DNA of 64,000 nt from contig CAJVGD010000001.1 of NCBI GenBank assembly GCA_910890315.1, forward strand, positions 1,178,001 to 1,242,000, read 5' to 3'. A program made the position numbers and the translations under genes. This stretch comes from Serendipita indica DSM 11827 (Eukaryota > Basidiomycota > Agaricomycetes > Sebacinales > Serendipitaceae). Positions 22,186-33,698 of the stretch are shown here, piece by piece (the stretch's first letter is position 1; every line of letters starts with the position of its first letter). The notes beneath the pieces were generated by a model, which was given only the letters and a program-made list of their open reading frames with translations, did no database searches and was not told where the DNA came from.

Positions 22186-25139
22186 ATGTCGGCGAGGAAA
22201 CCAAAACCAGCGCCCACCGACCTTTTTCGGCGTCCAGATGGCCAACCGTATGATTTTTGGATACAAGATGATCTTGAGTCATCTTTGCGACAATCTATCG
22301 TCGAATTAGTGAAGGTGAGCTCTCCTCCCTAATCGTCCATCGCTAGGCCAACAACCCGTAGAACCATGGCGGGCGTGTCACAAAGTTTGGAGAGTTCCCT
22401 GAATACGGATTTCTCCTCATCGATCCGACTCAAACACATCCTCTTTATGCGATCAAATCCACCTTTCACAAACCTGTCGACATCCCTATGCGTTTTCGAC
22501 GAAACAACGCTGCAGTCGCTACTCCTCTCCGACATGTTCTCAGTTACTCATTTGTTCAAGATGCGGTCACGCGTGGTCATTGGAACCACCGCGACCTTCG
22601 GCGTTGGGGGTGGCCACTGACGCTTCCCCCCATCATCAAAGGGTCAGAGGCTGCAAATATTGCCCAATATACGAGAGAGATTCGACAAGGAATAGATGAT
22701 CGACTCGAGAGAGGGTGGATATGGGCAACCGGTCGTACCTTTGACCGATTTGACCCACTGGACAAATTTCCAAAGGAGTTTGAGGAGCTGGAAGAACGAC
22801 TCAAGGCAGATGCTCCAAAAGATATTGTTCGAATTCGCAATCGTGAACGTGGTGAAATTCTTGCTCGACTTAAACACGAGCAGCAAGTCGGCTTCTTTCT
22901 ACACGAGTCTATCCCTCGGGAGAGACAAAATGAGCTTGTCAATATCATAATGGTGCGCATCATAATCTGACTCTTTCTTTCCTAACATCTCCTCAGCGAA
23001 ACGGTGGACGGACGTGCCACGATCAAGGCAACGCAGACATCCTCCTAATCGACTGTACGGTCAGCGATATGCAAAAAGAGGAACGCCTTCGTGACTTGGC
23101 CAACGACCTACATCGTACTAAACAAGCCGGGAAAGCCTATTCCCCACTCATCCATGCTGGATGGATCGATGCCTGCATCAAGGCAGGTGATTGGAGAGCA
23201 GTAGGTATTCAAGAATACGATATGATGGGAGGCTATATTCGAGCCAAACGTCAGAATCGTTTCGGTACGACGGATAGTGCGACAGACAGAGCCTCTTCTG
23301 TCGGAGGTGCGAATGAATCAACATGGAGGATGGACAGATCCAGTCGACTGCAGAGAATCCCTGAGGATACAAACACCAGCGACCGAACTCTTGCTGGCAG
23401 ACCGAAGCGAAAGCGACCTGAGGAGGATGAGGCTGAAGGAGATGTCGCAAAAAAACAAAAGATTCACGAGTAGGTTTATCACCTTGATATTCGTATTTTG
23501 CTGATCAGTACCCAGATGGTCAACAAGGGTGCCTGGATCGTTTAATAAAGGGAGCCCAATTCCTCCAGCGGAACCTGGGGATGCCTCTACAATAAAGGCA
23601 AAGCGGATCCTTACTGGGGTTTCTGTGCCTAGTTTCGCATCTTCCCCTCTCAAGCATCAACAACCCGCATCACTCCTCACCTATCACCAGAATCCAGATC
23701 AAAGGAAAGCTCCAGTGACAGAGTCCTCTCCCGGGACGGCCAGCGAAGCAAACCGTTCATCAATTGCCGAAAAGGAGAATGTCGAGAAACCCACAGAGAG
23801 GGCGCCGCGTGTCAGCGCAGCGAGTGGTATCACAATCGCTACGAACGATACTGGAACAGCCTCAAAGGTCCTCAATACTACCATTGAGACGACTACAACA
23901 ATGTCAAAGAGCGCTCGATCCGTAGGACCAGCCCCTCCACCAAACGCAAAGCAAATCCCGCGCCCATCTACCTCGACAGCCATCTCAAATTTCTCTGGCG
24001 CAAGCCGAGGTGTAGTCGATGAACACCCAGTACACGCCACCGAATCTCAACCCGCCGACGTCGAATCCGACGACGCCGCTGCTGAGGAGATTTTGGACCT
24101 TTTTGATCCGCTCGCGGTAAATCAGCCAGTCATTGTATCGGAGACTAGCCTTCCAGCATATGACAAAGACAAGCCTTTCGTGCTTATGAAGGTCACGCAG
24201 TTTGAGAAGGATCTCGTCCTGTACCTGCGGGGCCTCCATGAGTATGACGCGGAAGAGGAACTCGAGCACCTCACTCGACTGGTAGAAGGCTGGCCGGCGA
24301 TTGCGAAGGAAAAGGAGGAAGAACGTCGAGCGATACGAAGACGGAAGGGCAAGGGAAGAGTTAGCTTCCATTCATCGGTGACGACCAAGGACATCTCACC
24401 TGTGGCAACCACTCAAGGCGAAATCGAATCTGAACGCGCAAGGGAGCCCGAAGAAGTGGACGAGCTCATAGATGAGGAGGAGGAGGAACCGCCATTGCAG
24501 GTAGTACCCAAACGCGCTGCACTACGACTCAATCACTCGAGCGTGACACCAGAGTCTCACCGGTCAACCGAGACCGAGGATGAAGAGTTTCAACCAAGTA
24601 CCCAGGACGATGAAGAGAATGTGGGTACAGGAGGAGGCGAGCGTGAAGATGGTCAAGAACGTGCCTCCAGTCGCACTCCCAGGGCACCGGTCCCGGCATC
24701 CACACGGGTTACACGTAGCCACGCCACCGTTGCCTCCATTGATATGCTTCCCGAGGCATCACCTGCAGCTTTCAAAACTCACCCACCCGAACCGATCCCG
24801 GAGTCTACGCAGCAGACGGCTCCTATGGGTAACGCTTCTAATCAAAACACCGAGGGTGCGAACAACGATCAGAACGGAGATCGAGACGAAGGAGACGAAT
24901 TGGAAGAAGAAGTGGAAAGCACTGCACCGCTCCCTGAGTTACCTACACGGAGACTTAGAGCAACACAGAAACGTAGCGCGAGCATTGCGTCGGATAGAGC
25001 CTCTGTCAACGAACAGTTCAAGCCAAGGAGAGGTCGGAGTGCCAGCGTAGCACCTGCGACGCCTGTCGGGTCTCAGACGAGGCGCAAGGGTGGCCAGGTG
25101 GCCAAAGTCAATGTTGCAAAGCGAGGGAGACGGAAGTAA
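22186..25139 (+). CDS. Tandem BRCT-domain protein
   Basis: Exons 22186-22314, 22362-22952, 22997-23469 and 23516-25139 give 938 residues. Two BRCT-like domains can be read. The first runs around residues 20-120 ('FWIQDDLESSLRQSIVELVK', then 'NHGGRV'), with 'DAVTRGHW' as its last helix. The second runs around residues 215-310 ('GFFLHESI', 'NGGRTC', 'DILLIDCTV', 'SPLIHAGWIDACIKAGDW'). A basic cluster 'PKRKRPEEDE' and 'KKQK' follows, then a ~540-residue disordered acidic region with one more ordered block ('LVLYLRGLHEYDAEEELEHL'). BRCT pairs bind phosphopeptides in DNA repair, and one BRCT is also the N-terminal part of the telomere protein Rap1. No Myb domain is obvious, so the exact role is open. 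Confidence 0.75.
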
Positions 25140-25343
25140 ATGAAGAGAAGGGTCTAGGGCACTCATTTCACCTTTGACTGCGGTTGGGCGGAATTCGAGC
25201 TGGTTTCGATAAATAAAGGTACCAAAATGTATCGTACAACGACTTCTCTATATCGAATCCCAATTGTGATCATGTTCATATTAGTAAGGAGCCACTGCGC
25301 TCCGTCCTAGGGGACGGGACAGCAGTGGCAAGAGTCCGTGCGC

Positions 25344-26528
25344 CTAGCCAAGGAGTCCAACGTTGCTCGAGCATGTCTTCATATGCTTGTTGAGATCGGC
25401 CTGACGAAGAGCCGAATGTTGACTGAAGGAATTAGAAGCGGATACCAGTTTCTGCAACAGACTCACCACCACGGGTTCGTACACCTGAAAGGAAAATTTC
25501 CGAGTGACTTTCGCACATGGTCGCGCGCTGGAGTTATCGTTCTTGCCTTGCGCGCGCCTGGACAGCAGAAGCAATAGTATTTGTCCTGTATTGGCCCCTC
25601 GAGCAATTGATCTAAAATTTCGTTCGGTATCGGATGCGATGGTTCATGTTCGTCGCGATATTGAATGGCTACATCAAGCGCAGTCAGATGTGTCTTTGGA
25701 AACTTGTGTCGCAGAATTTTATCAAGGTATTGGTGCTGATGATGACGCGGCGTGTTCCTTGCTCTGGACCGAGTTGGTGGAGTCCGTAGAGCGCTTGGGT
25801 GCCGCATGCCACTATTATACGGAGGAATTTGCGTCGCTGACAATGAAGGCAGTGACTCATAGGCGCTCTGTCACTGTCAGCGGAAATCTCCTTGAACATT
25901 GTACGCTTACTGGATTGAAGGGACCTTGATCAAATTGCATCAAACCAGGGGACTGAAACGTTGGTCAGCCGGGTACTCGGCGCATGGTTGGTGACTGCAC
26001 GTACACTGAGATCAAGCATCGTCGTCGGCTCATATAACGGGCTGCTGTCTGAAAGGGAAGGCGAGTAATACGAATGGGGTGCAGAACTGGGAGTGCTGAG
26101 AGACGGCTCCGAGAAATCTGGAACTGGTGATACATCGTCGTTGCGACTGAAGATGAGTTGAGGTAGTACACGATATGAGGTTGAGTCTGATGAGTGCGAA
26201 TAGTTATGTCTTGCGCCGCGCTGATCGGGAATCTGGAGACCAAGTGTAGGCAATTCCGAGAGGTATGGATCATTTTTAGGGCTCGCTATAGGCAGAAATG
26301 TAAGATATCCCCTGTCAAAATAAACGATCGCCTACTATGACTGTAGTCGTGGTGGTACCGTTTCGGGTCTGTAACACCTCCGAGCGGCATGCTTGGTCCT
26401 TCCAGGCTGTGAGTAGACCTGTATACACCTTGTATAGGTATAAGATTGCTATTTTGATGGTTATCCCATTCTCTTGGTTGCTTCTGAGCGGATGCTCGAT
26501 CCACGGGGAGGAAATGGCCCGACATCAT
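25344..26528 (-). CDS. Zinc-finger protein ZnF-A
   Basis: Exons 26528-26336, 26285-26005, 25867-25467 and 25422-25344 add up to 317 residues in frame. The first ~170 residues are Ser/Pro-rich and disordered ('SLSTPSSAPHSYYSPSLSDS'). The C-terminus has a degenerate first finger ('YYCFCCPG...ARDHVRK') and a clear second one, 'CTNPWC...DLNKHMKTC'. The last intron cuts the second Cys codon of that finger. It has the same plan as ZnF-B, C and D: disordered start, then 'H...(F/Y)xF/RPFxC' linking two fingers. Likely a sequence-specific regulator; the target is unknown. The start could lie upstream at 26555. Confidence 0.6.
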
Positions 26529-27269
26529 TTGCGGCGCGCTGATGAGAATAAACAAAGCAAAGAGAGTGAGATGGTGGAATCCAAGAAGAGTGCGACGGGC
26601 TTAGATACCAGTCTCAGCCTCGCTAGGACAAGGAGGGCCCGTTGCAAACCCGAGCGGAGCCGGCTCTTGGTCAATGTATATCCTGAGAATCCTCGAAATT
26701 GCTACACACAACCCACAGCCGTCTGCGCAGTCGATGTTACCCAAGCACGAGTAGCAAGGAATGGCAGAACCCCAACGGAAACTGTGGTAGGCGCCAACCT
26801 GGTAAGAGAGCCTGAATGGTCAGAGGCGCGCACTGCTCCTCTCCAGCGGCAATGAGGCACTGTTCTTGAGAGTGTGAGTGGTCAAACAGGGCAGAGAGTA
26901 GGGCGCTTCCAACTTGCAACCCGCTGGTTGACATAGGAGGGCAGCTTGAGGCTGGCAATCGAGGTCCATCGTATCACGTGAGGTTGTTTCAGGCCCTGTG
27001 ACACATTTTGGTTTCCTCTGCGTGTCCAATTCGCCGTCTGCATCCCGGCGGTGTTCTCCACGCCCGCAGGCTAGGCGTCCTCGCGCAGCGAACTCAGAGT
27101 GGACATCATAACCGTCCATGTGGCTGTAAATTTGTGATCGCGGCTGCCTCAGGGCGAGTGCTACTCCGAAGGGCCTTGCTGGTTGACGCTGGCCAACGTT
27201 GAACCTCGACATCCACTTTCTCGGGAGTCAGAAGTTACCAGCACGAGCCGAAAAGTCCGTGAATTATCC
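26529..27269. other. Spacer upstream of ZnF-A and CMC1
   Basis: Several open frames overlap on both strands, but none has recognisable protein character. Probably the divergent promoter region of ZnF-A and CMC1. Confidence 0.4.
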
Positions 27270-27621
27270 ATGGAGACGCTTTCCCGTCGAGAAGAGGATG
27301 CTTTGATGAAATCCACGAAGGCGAAAGCGATGAAGGAGTGCGACCCGGTGGTCAAGAGTATGCCCGAAATCAGTTCAGCCGCCCTACACTCATAAAATGA
27401 ATAAAGAATTTGCAGAATGTTCTCAAGGCAGAACAATATCAGTGGTCTGGGCCTGCAAAGACGAATACAAGGCAGTTCGAGATTGCATGAAAATCCAGTA
27501 CGTTACTCTGGCTATTATAAGATGAACTCATGTTGCCTCCAGTTTGAATCCGGAACGACTCGAAGAGCTTAGAGCAGAATACATCCATCAGCGCGGTCAG
27601 AATGCCCAAAAAGGACCGTAA
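27270..27621 (+). CDS. CMC1: COX assembly mitochondrial protein 1, twin CX9C
   Basis: Small intermembrane-space protein needed for cytochrome c oxidase assembly, imported through the Mia40 disulfide relay. Exons 27270-27357, 27407-27497 and 27543-27621 give 85 residues. The twin CX9C pattern is exact after splicing: 'CDPVVKKFAEC' and 'CKDEYKAVRDC', separated by 'SQGRTISVVWA'. The fungal N-terminus 'LSRREEDALMKSTKAKAMKE' and the C-terminus 'NPERLEELRAEYI' match the family. The first intron joins inside the first CX9C pair; its acceptor 'aataaag' is not ideal. Confidence 0.85.
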
Positions 27622-28777
27622 CATCCCCGTCTAGTCGACCTTCTCAATGTCTCTACGTCTTATGCAAACTATATCATAATGCAAGTCTCACCCCTCGACC
27701 ACTTAACTCTTGATATACGCAATGTCTGCGTTTGTCGCCTCGCCACAAATCGAAGAACTTTGTATACAAGCCTGCGAACCTTCTGTCCACTTCTACGCTG
27801 TCCGTGCCATAATGCGGTGGCAATAAAGGTGCCAATTGGTCGGCTGTATCGCAGCTTCATTTCGCGAGTGGGCTTGAGCACCCACTCCCGTGGGTGTATC
27901 AATCTGAGCAGAGTGGCAGGCATAGCATTGCAAGCACCCACCGGTTGAAGTTGTTTCCCACTCATGCCCAGCAATCAAAGCCCACAGGTAATCAGAATGA
28001 CCATTAGGGCCTCTAAGGGTGACGGGAATTCACTTTCAGCACCTTCAAATCAGCAATGTGACGATAGTAACAGGCCAGAATTATATTCATCTGGGACTAC
28101 GAAGCAGTTGGATGATGCCATCATTGCAACTACTGGAAACGTTGGCCTAAGTGGGATTGTGGTTGGAGATTGAACCGTGTTTGCTTCGGTCCTAGCAAGC
28201 GAGCGTGTTTTGAACGACTGTATTGCAAACGAATGAACGCATTTATATTTCCAGTTGCGGTGACCTCTGACAATCTAGGTATATCAGTCAAAGCTGAGGT
28301 GGAGAGAGAACTGATACGTACAAATAAATTTGCGTGTCGTGTTTGATATTGTATGCTCTCAAGCTGCCGCTGTTGCCCTGACTTTAGGGCAGCGCGGCGC
28401 GGTTGAGCGAGCTAGAGTAGACTCTTTCCGTGAGTATTCCTTTCTCGTGCACTGATCCTCTGAAATTAGCACAAGAAGATGGACGAATGAATACTCACGG
28501 AAAGAGTCTACTCTAGCCCGCTCAACCGCGCCGCGCTGCCCCAAAGTCAGCGCAACAACGGCAGCTTGAATGCGTCTCCTCTCGAAAAACGCAGTGTGAG
28601 CAAAGATTGGTTAAGACCTGGGAGCCACAGGGGACAAAACGAGACCGATGCAGGCAACGCTTCTTCCAACTGGGCTCCTCGGCATTTAACCGAATAGGAA
28701 TGTGAAGTTGGGGTGAGATGAACCAAGGAGGGATATGTCAGAGAGTAATATGACGGCTGGATGTGATGGCGGATGGC
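27622..28777. other. Gene-poor stretch holding a hairpin
   Basis: No supported gene. The region contains the inverted repeat listed separately (28360-28568). A 69-codon plus frame at 27964-28173 shows no recognisable features. Confidence 0.45.
28360..28568. repeat. Near-perfect inverted repeat, 80 bp arms, 49 bp loop
   Basis: The left arm 28360-28439 starts 'caagctgccgctgttgcc' and ends 'cgtgagtattc'. The right arm 28489-28568 is its reverse complement with about four mismatches. The loop (28440-28488) is unrelated sequence. Symmetry stops sharply at both ends. No matching target-site duplication is visible in the flanks. It could be a fold-back MITE or a transcribed hairpin. Confidence 0.85.
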
Positions 28778-30989
28778 CTAGCGTAGCCGAGGTTTCCGTG
28801 CGGTGCGCACAACCCCGCTATGTTCGTCGGTGAAGTCGTGGTCTTGACGGCCATGATCTTCTATTCGCGAGTAATATTTGTGACTGAGGAATTGTTAACA
28901 TCTCTGGGAAGGATGCCCCACAAACTCACCAAATTTTGCATTGATGAGGTGCATGGCCGAGATGAACAGACAAGTGGGCTGCTATCCGGTCATATCTACG
29001 TGGGAGAAACTTGTCGCAGAGCTTGCACATCTTGCGGCCGTCGACGTCCTTGACCATTGTCCGACAAACGTCCTCGCTCAGGCGGGGACCGGCCTTACAG
29101 ACGTTGTGAAAGAGTTGGGCTTCAGGGGGAAAGCTCTCGCGAGTTCGCGAAGATTTGCGAGGGTATTGTGAACCTGGATCCCTTCTCCGGGTAGCTCTGG
29201 AGCGTGCCTGAGGCTGGTCGACTACATAGGGGTGTTTGTCAACGGTCAAGCCGTTGCCAACATCAAAGGTGACCTCTAGTGGCCCTTGACCAGAGACACT
29301 ACCAGAGTTGGGCTCGGCCAAAGTCTAAGATCGCTTAGAGACCAACCAAACCAAAAGAAATTTCACCTACGTTTGGCGAAAATGTTTTGGTATGCAGGTT
29401 GCTCATTTCAGGGATTGGACTTTGAAACGAATGGTCATGGACGTGGGCTTGGGAGGAGCTTGAGCATGCTGAAGCTGGACTATTTATGACGACTTGAGCG
29501 CTGCTACTCCCAACATCTTGGTTCTGAGCAGGAATGTTCTGAATACTGATAAAATTCAATGAGACTTGGTATTCTGATGAATCCTCTGCGTTTAACCCAG
29601 AACTGGTGGGCATTCCCTGGCTGGTACCCTTTCGGAGGTCAGCTAACGCTTGGTGGTTGCGAGTTTAACTGACTATAGCTGGAGAGTTGTATTGGGTGGT
29701 AGGTTCTTGCATTGGTAGGTAATCGAGACTGGAGCCAAACCTACCATTCTCCTGCCAGCTAGCAGTATTTGGCGCATATCCTTTGGGGTTAAATAAACTC
29801 TGGATGGCACCAAAGGACTGCGGAGATATAGCTGTGCTATTGGTATCGCTCATTAGAGGGAACAGTCCTTGGTTGGGGAATTTTGACTGCTGAAGGCTGT
29901 AGGTTGGATAAGAGGTTGAATTTAGTAAACCTGCACTATATTAGCTAGTCCGTGACAGGTTGAAATACTCTCACTCCCAGAACCTTGGCTGTGAACAGAG
30001 TTCCAAGTGAGTGAGCCTGGATGGTCTGAAAGAACATTGGGGTTTGAACCAGAATTTTCTTGCGCCCACTGGACGGCACTCTATCCAGAAGTTAGACGAT
30101 GCTTGGTCGTGTATAGGTTTGACTGACTGTGAGTGGTTCAGCATATCGAAAGATGCCGTCTTGCAGGTCTTGTTGATGGAGAGCCGAGCCCGTTGCGTAA
30201 AGCCCCTGACTCATATTGTCATTTGACATGGATGCTTGGGAATGGAGTGAAGACGAAGGGCCTGTTGAGACCGATACGGAGGCGGAACTCGTGAAAATTT
30301 GAGGATTGGGAAGGGTTTGGATGCAATTTCCAGAGTAGAAATGACCGTCTGGGCGCCTCAGAAGATTGATTCCGTTAGGAACGGCCACAAACGATATGTG
30401 GGGTAACCGGCGTAGATCCGAAAGGGTTAGGCTATTCATTTGCTGAATCCGGCCAGGTGACCCCGAGGTGGCGTAAACTCGAGGAAACGCTTGATTATTG
30501 GGAATATGCAAGGTATGGAGATTTTCAGAAGGTGCCGAGGAGAACGAAGAACTCGGCGAGGCAGTGACATGACTTTGCGAAACAGGTGGAGACCGAGGAT
30601 GATAAATAGAACCATTTAGAGCTTGCTCTTTGTTCTGGATCTAGCATCTCAGTCAGTAAGTCAGCAAGGACGGAGAAGCTACGTACAGGATAATAGCCAT
30701 GCGGATAGAGTGGATTTAAATATGCGCGATCAGTCGGGTATAAGGAATAAGTTTCAATCTTTGCTGATGGTTAGAGTTGATTCGGAAGTATGGTGCAGAC
30801 CCACAAGGTTGTCTGTTGGAAGATTGTCAGAAGCTATCGCATGGCCAAACTATACATACAATCTTCTCGAAGTTGTTGAGCGTGGTCGGAGTTGGCCCCG
30901 TTTGACCAGTCGCTCGCCATCACTGGATAGCTTGAAGGTCCAGGATCAACAGCGAAAGAAAAATCGAATACACCATATCCTTGACTCAT
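28778..30989 (-). CDS. Zinc-finger protein ZnF-B
   Basis: Multi-exon gene read from ATG at 30989 ('MSQGYGVFDFSF') to TAG at 28778. Intermediate exons are recognisable by good splice sites: 'IETYSLYPTDRAYLNPLYPH', 'IQNKEQALNGSIYHPRSPP', a long Ser/Gln/Asn-rich part and 'SAVQWAQENSGSNPNVL'. It then continues to 'GTSQGMPTSSG' and 'TLAEPNSGSVSGQGP'. The C-terminus carries 'CKLCDKFL...HLSVHLGHAPHQ' followed by 'CKICHKYYSRIEDHGRQDH', two C2H2 fingers. The last intron (28929-28884) cuts the second Cys codon of finger two. Same architecture as ZnF-A, C and D. The exact border of the second exon (~30765) is the least certain. Confidence 0.6.
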
Positions 30990-31095
30990 AGAATTAGACT
31001 AGATCAACTGATGTTCTGACGAGCAAGAGACGAGGCTAGGCCAACGGGATGGGGCAAGAAAGTGGGCTATCGACAACGAGGCGGGTTTATGTGGT

Positions 31096-31640
31096 TGCTC
31101 ACCTCAGCGCAGCAGCTTCTATTCGCCTATAGTGACCCCGTGAAGTGGCTAGTGCCCTTTTCCAGGTATCTCGACGCGCCAGGTAAGAACTACCAAGCAG
31201 ACTACGTCGATTGAATATCAAGAACCCATCTCCAGGACGAAGACGAAGCTCAGACTTTCCATCTACGTCGACCTGGCAGGGAATCAATGCTCAATTGGCG
31301 CTGGTCAACTTCACCGTCTTGTGATCGACCGATGCTGGTTGGGACCGAAAGGATGCCCCACTCGCTCGTCATCACAGCCCTCGAGAGAATATCCAGGCGT
31401 TATGAGCTCCAGAACACACTCGATTCGAAAAGGATCCGATGACTCGCTTCCATGCGGTAGATGGAGGGGAATGGGCGACGCTGGGCGATTCACAGTAAAC
31501 AAGTACACAATGCCCGCATGTTCTGGCTCTACATCTCGAGAATATTGTGCCACGAAATGTCGAGAGCCTGCCCGGAAATAAGGCTCCGTTTCAGTCTCCG
31601 ACTTAATCAGGCCCTTCAACCGATACCGTGAGAATAAATG
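31096..31640 (-). CDS. Hypothetical coding fragment
   Basis: Two minus-strand frames (31619-31311 with 'EPEHAGIVYLFTVNRPASP', and 31287-31099 with 'LRLRPGDGFLIFNRRSL') look coding in composition and are adjacent, but no splice pair joins them cleanly. They may be a small gene or a decayed one. The family is not recognised. Confidence 0.25.
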
Positions 31641-32101
31641 AGATAGAGGACAGCTGCATACAGAAGCTCGAGAGACGGGTCGTCAAGACGTCGTCAGTCG
31701 AGTTGATCTTGGGAAGGGGAGATGCATGGAAGGAGTCGATCAGATTGGGCATAGCAGATGGTTGAGTATCTATAGCGTTCGGAACATAAAGCATAGTGAG
31801 GTAGAAAACGCATCGAAGTCGTGGGTTTCATAGGAACCATCTGCAGTGCATAATCACAACCACAAAACGTGTGCGCCAATCCAGAAATAACGACGGCAAG
31901 GCTATGTAGCCGGGTATTTCCTGATTGGCGATCGCGTTTTATGGGTATGCCAAGTACAGACCCACTAAATAGTGTAGAGGGTATGCGGCATATCAAGTCA
32001 AAGGTGGGGGAAGTGCACAGCAACCATACACTGGAGACGCAGCCGTCCATCACTTCTATAGCTGCATCTCTAGTGTATGACGTCTGTACCTGCCCGGATA
32101 T

Positions 32102-33698
32102 TCAGACTTGATGGCTAAAAGCGGCGAAAATTTCTTCGAAAGGAGTGTCTGGATTGAAGATTAGAGCTTCAAAGTCGACAAACTTGTGGCCATCTTTGGC
32201 CTCTGTATGATTGAGAGGTCGCGTCATGTGTTGATTACTGGGCAGAGAATCAGAAGTCAACGCCACATAATCTACTCGTGGAACGAACCATATTACGCAT
32301 GTGTATGGCCGATAGTCGAGGTGCATAGCAAAGTGTTCGGTGACCCGTTGAGGGCGTTTATTATCGCCCTTCCAATTACAGTACTTGCAGATAGGCGTTC
32401 CATCCTCACTTTCTGTTATCATAGACTGGCACTTTTCTCTACTAAGGAGAAAACGCCCTGGCGCGTGATTCATGAAGAACCAATGTAGTTCGACTGGAAC
32501 GTCTTCCTTGGGAATTCGCCGCGGTCGGGGGTTTGCTGTTGATGTAGTATCGACAAGGCTAGCTTTTGATTTATTCGCTCTCGAGCCTTTTCTTCGGTTT
32601 GGAGCCCCCTTACGACGCAGACACTTCCTATTGCGGTCATTCTGCTTTCCCTTGGTCAACATAAATAGGCTAGAGGGAGCAAACGCACCGCTTGCTGATT
32701 GTTGGGCGGTGTTAAAGAAGAATACGCGCCAATATGACCAGCTGTAATCAGGGGCTGAGCTAGGAAATTGTCGGTGGCAAGAGCGGAGACATCTGGGGGA
32801 TGTATTAGCGGGAGAGCTGTCCGATTCATGTGCTTACCAGTGCTAGCTGATGAGACATGGTCGACCGATTGTGTATATTCGAGATGCGACTGTTCTTCTA
32901 AAGAAGATGCAGGGGAGCTGTTGGCACCCGTGCCCAAAGTTTGATGACTGTAACTTGGGATGGACACCGCCTATGATGCATATTGTTAACTATGTATACC
33001 GAATAAGTGTAGGTAACGCACGGGTGACGCCATTTGTCCATGGTTGCCAGACTGGATAAAAGAGTGGTGCGTGCTGTCTGGAAAGGATGCTGAAGGTTGA
33101 TGAATTGAAGGCGGAAGTGGAAGGGAAATCGGCTGCTGTTGAAGTATCGACGTCGTAGCAGACATCGTAGGTGTACTCCAATTAAGAGGGGCCATGGACA
33201 ACAGGTCCCCGGACGGCTTCATTGGCATGAGCAACGGTGCCGATGCCGGGCCAAACTGGTCAGGGTCTACATTGTCGGACAAGGCATCATGTATCGCCGG
33301 AAGGTGCGAAGATGGGCATGAGAAATCCGTAGAGGATGTTTGAGAAGGATCAATGGAGGGGATGCTAAACCCACTTCCAGGCGACGATAGGTCTGGTGGC
33401 GCGGTCGGAGCTAAGTATTCGGAGCCGTCCGAGAGCCAGGGTAATATTGTATCCTAACAAACGACCTGTGAGCATCTCCGCTTGTCACGCTCAATACTAG
33501 TGGTGACATACCATCCACATGCTTTCAAATCGACTTGGGTCCTCCGCTACATCATACGCTTCCAGTCCCTAGGATGGGTTGGGCCCCTAAGGAGGTGGCA
33601 TCTGAGAAAAAACAGACCTCAATCATGGGCGGTAGCTGCTGCCTCGTATTAAAGGAATCATTGCCCTGATTTCTGTAACCTGGAGAACCTGATTCCAT
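32102..33698 (-). CDS. Zinc-finger protein ZnF-C
   Basis: Start ATG at 33698 ('MESGSPGYRNQGND'), stop at 32102. Exons join through short introns with good sites, for example GTCTGT with CCTAG near 33615-33570, GTATGT with GTTAG, GTGCGT with CATAG near 33026, and GTAAGC with CCCAG near 32840. The N-terminal ~300 residues are Ser/Pro/Gln-rich ('SSTDFSCPSSHLPAIHD'). A basic patch ('KCLRRKGAPNRRKGSR') precedes two fingers, 'CKYCNWKGDN...HFAMHLDYRPYT' and 'CVICNQHMTRPLNHTE...GH'. The last intron (32288-32238) cuts the second Cys codon of finger two. Likely nuclear regulator, paralogous to ZnF-A, B and D. Confidence 0.65.

Noticed and set aside
26820-27212. 130-codon minus-strand frame upstream of CMC1
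   Set aside because: Composition is irregular (Cys/Arg/Pro-rich without pattern) and it overlaps another open frame on plus. No splice or family support.
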